Positions 58,443-64,000 of a DNA stretch of 64,000 nucleotides are shown in pieces. The stretch spans positions 1,178,001 to 1,242,000 of the forward strand of contig JAHYIO010000023.1 of the NCBI GenBank assembly GCA_020543525.1, given 5' to 3'. This DNA is from Coriolopsis trogii (lineage: Eukaryota > Basidiomycota > Agaricomycetes > Polyporales > Polyporaceae). A program made the translations under genes and the position numbers. Within the stretch, counting starts at the first letter, position 1, and each line of letters starts with the position of its first letter. The notes under the pieces were generated by a model. That model was given only the letters and a program-made list of their open reading frames with translations. It was not told where the DNA came from and did not search any database.

Positions 58443-60244
58443 TTACAGGCCAACAACCTCCACCTGATCACCATCTTCCAAGTCCGCCTCTCCGATCTCC
58501 GCATTCGGATCCATCTTGTCCCCGTCGACACTGAGCGCGGGTATTTTGACGGGCTCTGCTTTGCCACGTCCCCGTCTCTTGGTGAGAGGAGCGTCAACAG
58601 GATACTCCGCCTCCAGACCGGCTTTCTTCAGGAACGCGCGGACAATCGCACCGCACTTGGTGGTCGGGCGCACAAGCAGGGATATATCTTTGTCTTTCGT
58701 CCTCTCCGATCTGACAGTCAGATGGAAGGTCTGAGATTGCTCTTCTTCATCCGGCCCGGACCCCGCACCGGCATCCCCTGCGTCACAGTCTGTGAGCTCT
58801 GCTACAGACGGCGAACGTCCACGGCCGGGAGACAACCGCAAAGCCGTGGGACCTGGTGCGACCGATGGTGACCGTATGCGCTTGTTCTCTTGGAGGTACA
58901 GATATGTGGTCTTGTCGCAAGCCTCTGCATCCATGGCATTCAATACACTGTCCAAGAAATGGTTGGGAGTGAAACGACGACACACCGAGTTCTGCCTCTG
59001 CCCAAATGCCGATACTGTGTGGGTTCGAGGACGGGAAAACACGCTTTCCCTCGTAGCATACAACCAGGTTGTCAGTTGGTATAGCAGCCAAATCCGCAAC
59101 TTCGCCAAAGAGCGGGTGAAAAGAGTCGTGCTTAGGAGATAAATAAGGAGAATTGGTCAGCACAAACCGAAAGCGCGCGCAAGCCATATCATACCCGTTT
59201 TTGCTCGATACCCCAGGAGTCGGTCCGACCATGCGGGTCTAGAGGATGAGGCTTCCAGGCGACCTTCAGACGGACAACTTCCGGACCTCCCGACTCGACA
59301 GCAGGTGTGGTCCCACGAACCGCCGCCTGATGAACCTTACGAGCAATTGATGCGAGTTCCGGGTCGAGGGCGATAGAGTCAATGGAGTCATCAGCGACGT
59401 CTGTAGGCGAGGGTGCCCTGGGGATCCGTCCGACAACTTGTCTGCAAGATAGGATTGAGTACGATGCTACTAGCTTCATGAAGATTGGCGCACTGTACGG
59501 CTTCGCGCGCTCGCTGTATAGCGTATTGTGGCAGCGCGGGAGGAGGGGTGATTGAGCGACTTCGAGGACGCTTGCCCCTAGCTCTAGTTCGTGGGGACTC
59601 GTCGTCACTGTCAAGCACGTATGTCTTTGCTTTGCCTTTAGCCATAGCTTCGTCGTCAGAGTCGGAAGATATCCTGTAGATACAATGGGTAAGCCGCAGG
59701 CGACCTACAGCCAATTGTATGGGAGCTAGACGTCGGAACGGCGCGTATATGCGCATGCAACCACCGTGCAGTCGTCTTCACTGGCAGGCAAAGGTGCGCA
59801 CTCACTCTATCTCGCTCGGTTTCCTCTTGGTCCAGTCAGGTAAAGCATCGGTCTTCTTCTTAGTAGGCCTCTTCTTATTTCGAGACCGCGAAGAGCCAAC
59901 CTCATCATCGGAATTTGATTCACTTGATTTTCGCTTCTTCGTTTCTCTCTCTATGACCACAAACAGATGTTATCAAATGTTACGGTTATTCAAGGCAGGT
60001 CGGACGCACCTGCTGCCATCCTACTGACTTGCTTCCAGTCCTGCGCTGTACGCGTGCGGTTACGCATAAAAAGCTCATCCTCATCTTCAATAGTCGATAG
60101 CGTAGAGGTTGCATGCAGTGTGATTGTGGGAGTCGAAGATGGGCCGGGAGAAGACGAAGGGGGAACATCCGTAGTTGTAGCCGTAGCGGCTGGCGCGCGT
60201 GCGCGTGGACGCGGTCGGGGCTTGGGACGCGTCGTGGACGACAT
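58443..60244 (-). CDS. Rad60/SUMO-like domain protein
   Basis: Start ATG 60242-60244 opens a basic, low-complexity N-terminus (MSSTTRPKPRPRPRARAPAA), then EDEDELFMRNRTRTAQDWKQ and an acidic/basic NLS-like exon (SSDSDDEAMAKGKAKTYVLD, TRARGKRPRSRSITPPP). The middle has LALDPELASIARKVHQAAV-like helical sequence and VVRLKVAWKPHPLDP, then FHPLFGEVADLAAIPTDNLV with VCYEGKRVFP, which looks like a first ubiquitin-like fold. The C-terminal domain (about 58445-58740) is FHLTVRSERTKDKDISLLVR, TKCGAIVRAFLKKAGL, EIGEADLEDGDQVEVVGL, typical of Rad60-SLD/SUMO. Stop TAA 58443-58445. It ends without a visible Gly-Gly, so it is not a conjugated SUMO. The ESC2/RAD60/NIP45 group works in SUMO-linked genome stability; that role is inferred. 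About six introns. Confidence 0.8.
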
Positions 60245-60454
60245 CGCGGTATACGGGCAAAGTCCGGGCGTGGGAAAGACTTTACTTTCGCGGAGTTTTG
60301 TGCATGCACGTGACCGGGCGCCTGCGAAGCGTCTACTGGTACAGAGTTTATGCTACTACTAGTACTAGTACTTGCCTTTAGCTTCAACTTGACTACCTCT
60401 GCCTTTCTCGATATCTTGCCGCGCTTCTACTGGACCTAGCAGCTCTGTGGAACT
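60245..60454. promoter_or_regulatory. Bidirectional promoter, Rad60-like and GCFC genes
   Basis: 210 bases between divergent start codons at 60244 and 60455. It includes the repeat-like ctactactagtactagtact at about 60352. Both genes must be driven from here. Confidence 0.5.
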
Positions 60455-63448
60455 ATGACTGACCCACCCGTTGTGTTCAAACGAACGAAGTCGAAGCACA
60501 CACAACGCGCGCGCATATCAACGCCGGTCCCTGACGCGGCTCCTACCTCAGGTGAAGAGGTCGAGGCCGAGCAGTCTCCGAGTGCAGTTGCGGCGAAGCT
60601 CAAGAAGAAGACTCGCGCTCAAGCCAAGTCTACTTTGAGCTTCGGTGGAGACGAAGAGGTGAGACGTCCACTTTGTTTGTGTTAGTAACTTCTGACAGGT
60701 GCGCCTGAGCGCAGGAGGGCGATGGAGAGGTCTTCAAACTCAAGAAGACGAGCCTAAGTCGGCGAGTAGGGGTCGGAAAAGCATCACCAGGGTACGCGCA
60801 CATCCTCATGGGCGAGTCAGCGCATAAGCTGGTGCTTGGGCCCCATGTACACTACGCTACACTATGCTTTGTCAATATACTTTGCTTTCAGACTGTATAG
60901 TGTGCCCAAAGGTGTACATGGAGGTCCAAGCACATACTCTCGGAGTGGCCATCAGTCGCTTATACGTCCACAGAATCGCGCCTTCACCATTTACACCAGC
61001 CATACCACAGCAATCGTCTGGACCCACGTATGATGCTGCGTACCTATCTCAACTGAAGGCAAGCACCCCGTCAGCAAGACCTTCGCTCCCAACGGGCGAG
61101 TCATACGATGCGGAAATCTCGATGGATGTTGACTCCCCATCCCAAATGTCTGCTCTAAGTGGCATCATCGGTCAGTGAATCCCACTGTAAAGTTGGTATG
61201 AGATATTGATCAAGCTGCAATAGAGGGACAAGATACGGAAATAGCAATCCCATCTGCGTCCTCAATTGTTGCGGCAAAGCAGAAGCGCGAACGTCTGCGT
61301 TTAACGCAGGGGGGCGAGGACTACATTTCTCTCTCGTTGACCAAGCGAGATGACTTTTCGCAAGGGCCACATCCGGAGAGCAGACTTGTACGAGAAGAGG
61401 ATGAGTTGGGTGACGCGGATGATGGTAGGCATTCTCAGCTTCAACTAATATAGCTCGTGATCACTAACGTTTGCGCAGAGTTCGCTGAATACACCAGTGC
61501 ACAAGAAAGGATTGCATTAGGCAGGAAATCGAAGAAAAAGGAGGCTCTGAAACGCAGGCAAGAAATGAATGAGATGATCGTAGACGCGTACGTATCCCTC
61601 CTGGTCCGTTGAAAATTCAAAGATTGAATCTTGGCCGATTGACGAACAACAGAGAGGAGGAAGATGAAGAGACAAAGGAATGGGAACAGGAACAACTACG
61701 TCGCGGCGGCTTGCGCCAGACTTCTGCGGAACCAGCTCCGAAACCTGCATACAAGCCTGCGCCTAGTAAGTCATATTCTTTCACAAGTATCAGATTATTC
61801 AAACGAAATGGCAGTTCCTCCCGTCACGCCGATACCAACTATGGGTGCCGCCATCGCCCGGCTCACACAGTCCATGAGCGAGCTCACTACCTCCCACGCC
61901 CAACATTCCGCTGCTATGTCCAAACTCGGCGAAGAACAGCGCCTCCTCGAGCAGCGCGAGAAGGAAATGCGCGACCTGATCGCCAAAGCCGAAGAGAAAC
62001 GCAGCTGGTTCACCGCCTTCCGGGAGTGGGTCGAGAGCGTCGCCACATTCCTCGACGAGAAGTTCCCCCCACTCGAGAGGCTCGAGGATGAGCACGTCTC
62101 GCTCATCAAAGAGCGCGCGGATATGGTCGCCGCCCGGCGGAGGGCGGAGGACCAGGACGACCTCATAGTCTTTCTCGGCACCCCACCCTCCATGCAACCA
62201 CAGGAGGATGAGGTGGACGAGCTCGAGCGGGCGATACCTTCCGCCAACTCCCCCGTCGCCCGCGCAAGCCGCGCCTCCGCACGTGAAGCGAGACGGTTGC
62301 GCCGCCGGGCTGCGGACCAGCAGCGCCTGAAGGGGGAGGACGAAGACGGCTACTCTACGGACTCGTCGCTGCCGCCTTCCGACGCCGAAGACTATCGGGT
62401 CGCGATGAGCAGGCTCGTTGGGGATGCAAAGGACATCATGGCCGACGTCAAGGCGGACGAGTTCAAGGACCCAAACATCGGCCTCGGCAAGTGGTTCGGG
62501 GAGTGGCGAACCAAGTTCAGCGATATCTACACCGGGGCATGGGGCGGACTCGGTATGGTTGGCGCTTGGGAGTTCTGGGTGCGGCTGGAGATTCTCGGGT
62601 GGAATCCTCTCGAGGTGGGTGTATGCAGTGGATCTCAAGAGACCCTTCCGTTCTGATAACGGCGGGTATAGCGTCCGCGCAGTTTGGACTCGTTCGCCTG
62701 GTACAGGTCCCTGTACAAGTACTCCCGCCCATCGGACCCGGATGATGACGAGGAGGCGGAGCTGGGTCCTGACGGTGACCTCGTCTCTGCTATGATCACC
62801 ACCGCGCTCGTACCTCGCTTTTGCCGCATTATCGAGGGCGGCGGGTTTGATCCCTACTCCGCCGCAGACGTACGGCGGTTGATTGACCTCATGGAGGAGA
62901 TCGAGATTTCAGTCGACAGGCAAAACCAGAAGTTCGAGGTGAGCACTTGACTTACACTCGCACTTGTTCCCAGTCACGAACGCCCATGATCTGAATCGCT
63001 AACGGACTAATCCTCTACAGCTTCTTCTGAAGTCAGTTTACACTGTCTTTACTGACGCGATCGCTGCGACCGAGGCGACCCTCGCCCCGTTCTTGGAGCT
63101 CAACCAAGCCCGCTTTGACCCAGCGGCCATCCCTGCGCGCCGCCGTTTCCTCATGCGGCGATACAAGCTGCTCCGCAACCTCCTGCAGTGGAGAAAGTAC
63201 GCCGGGGACCGATACGGCCTAAGTGCGCTCGCTTCGAAGCTCGTCAACAAGATCATGCTCCCGGTCGCGGAGACTGGTTGGGAAGTCGGCGGGGAGGAGA
63301 TCATGCGAAAGGTATGTCTGTCGACACCTGCGAACAATGATTCATGTCTCGAATACTGAACTGGTTTTGTCTTACCCATTGACAGGCCGCCCAGGTCCTT
63401 CCGGTGGAGCTGGTACCTCCTTCATTACAGCAGCTCAGATCTTCATAA
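60455..63448 (+). CDS. GCFC/PAXBP1-type protein (spliceosome-linked)
   Basis: Start ATG 60455 (MTDPPVVFKRTKSKHTQRAR), with a disordered basic N-terminus. Spliced exons follow: PTYDAAYLSQLKASTPSARP, SSIVAAKQKRERLRLTQGGE with DYISLSL, EFAEYTSAQERIALGRKSKK, EEEDEETKEWEQEQLRRGG, a coiled coil (LGEEQRLLEQREKEMRDLIA), then the GCFC domain. The domain is marked by FSDIYTGAWGGLGMVGAWEF with WVRLEILGWNPLE, LDSFAWYRSLYKYS, ALVPRFCRIIEGGGFDPYSA, LLRNLLQWRKYAGDRYGL and KIMLPVAETGWEVGGEEIM. The last exon ends QQLRSS, TAA 63446-63448. GCFC proteins (PAXBP1, GCFC2, Ntr2-like) bind the spliceosome disassembly or early splicing machinery in the nucleus. About ten short introns and roughly 800 residues. The N-terminal exon between 60720 and 61000 is only partly resolved. 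Confidence 0.88.
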
Positions 63449-63623
63449 GCTACTATGCACCTCCAGGGTACTAGACTGCGTTACAGAAGTATCATACATG
63501 GATACGGTCACAGGATCAATAAATAGGGTATCCCGACAGGAATCCTGCCAATCCTTCAACTCCAGACTATACCGTAACATACACTTTCCGCCGAATTCTT
63601 TTCGCGTCGTGTTGAACACTCGT

Positions 63624-64000
63624 TCAATCCTCTTGAGCTTCTTCAACGACCACCGTGACCGCTACGTCGGTGTGGGTCGCCTTGTTGTCGCCAAGAAGTA
63701 GCGAGAACTCGATCTCTTCGCATGGCGTGACAACCTCATCTTGCTCCGTATCCGTGTCCCCGTCGTCTTGAACAGCGGCCGGACAGGCGTCCTCTTGCTC
63801 GAACAATTGCAAGCCGTTATTATCCGCCGATCCCGCAGCGACATCTGAGAGGGCTTGCGACAAGTCAGGATACTCGAGCGATAACCCATCAGCCTCGTCA
63901 TCGGATGATCCTTAGACACCACGGATATGCGTGTGAGTAGAGTCAATATCAACAGAAGGGGGCAGCCACGTACTCTGCCCGCTGCCCATGCTCTCCGTCT
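63624..64000 (-). CDS. Acidic protein, 3' end only, unidentified
   Basis: Terminal exon 63624-63910, spliced in phase by an intron at 63911-63973 (donor GTACGT, acceptor CTAAG) to an exon that runs past the right edge. The visible C-terminus, about 95 residues, is acidic and probably disordered: SSDDEADGLSLEYPDLSQAL, GLQLFEQEDACPAAVQ, DDGDTDTEQDEVV, ending VVVEEAQED with TGA at 63624-63626. No domain is recognisable. It converges with the GCFC gene, 175 bases away. Confidence 0.7.

Overview
The window looks like nuclear DNA of a filamentous basidiomycete, probably an Agaricomycete of the Polyporales type. Genes are split by many short GT-AG introns of about 50-65 nt, coding DNA is GC-rich at third positions, cytochrome P450s are duplicated, and there is a tandem pair of Pycnoporus/Trametes-like tyrosinases. 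Family assignments rest on recognising motifs and protein sequence by eye; no search was run.

Layout, left to right. (1) 1-10929: a P450 cut by the left edge (minus), the box C/D snoRNP protein NOP56 (plus), a KHA1-like K+/H+ antiporter (minus) and a second, complete P450 (minus). (2) 11909-19153: an AVL9-type secretion protein (minus), a ketopantoate-reductase-like enzyme (plus) and a CBM5/12 plus DM9 repeat protein (minus). (3) 19984-36073: one 16-kb gene for midasin (MDN1/REA1), the giant AAA+ ATPase of 60S ribosome maturation, with six AAA modules, an acidic region and a C-terminal MIDAS/VWA domain. (4) 36074-44831: 8.8 kb almost without recognisable genes. The exception is a tiny two-exon gene at 42053-42249 for a 43-residue secreted peptide ending in ERREAWVTVADW, which looks like a processed signalling peptide precursor. 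(5) 44832-51564: a SAC3/GANP-like protein (plus), phosphopantothenoylcysteine decarboxylase (minus), the Ran GTPase-activating protein RNA1 (plus) and a DUF3605 protein (minus). (6) 52031-57223: two type-3 copper tyrosinases in tandem (minus). (7) 58443-64000: a Rad60/SUMO-like-domain protein (minus), a GCFC/PAXBP1-type splicing factor (plus), and the 3' end of an acidic protein that runs off the right edge (minus).

Most genes are housekeeping: ribosome biogenesis (NOP56, MDN1), nuclear transport (RNA1), CoA synthesis (ketopantoate reductase and PPC decarboxylase, 30 kb apart), splicing, secretion and ion balance. The accessory part consists of the P450s, tyrosinases, chitin-binding/DM9 protein and the small peptide. 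No tRNA, rRNA, CRISPR, intact transposon or gene cluster was seen. The most interesting item is the small secreted peptide gene, with a TATA-like element, CT-rich leader, clean 65-nt intron, signal peptide and dibasic-Glu-Ala processing site.
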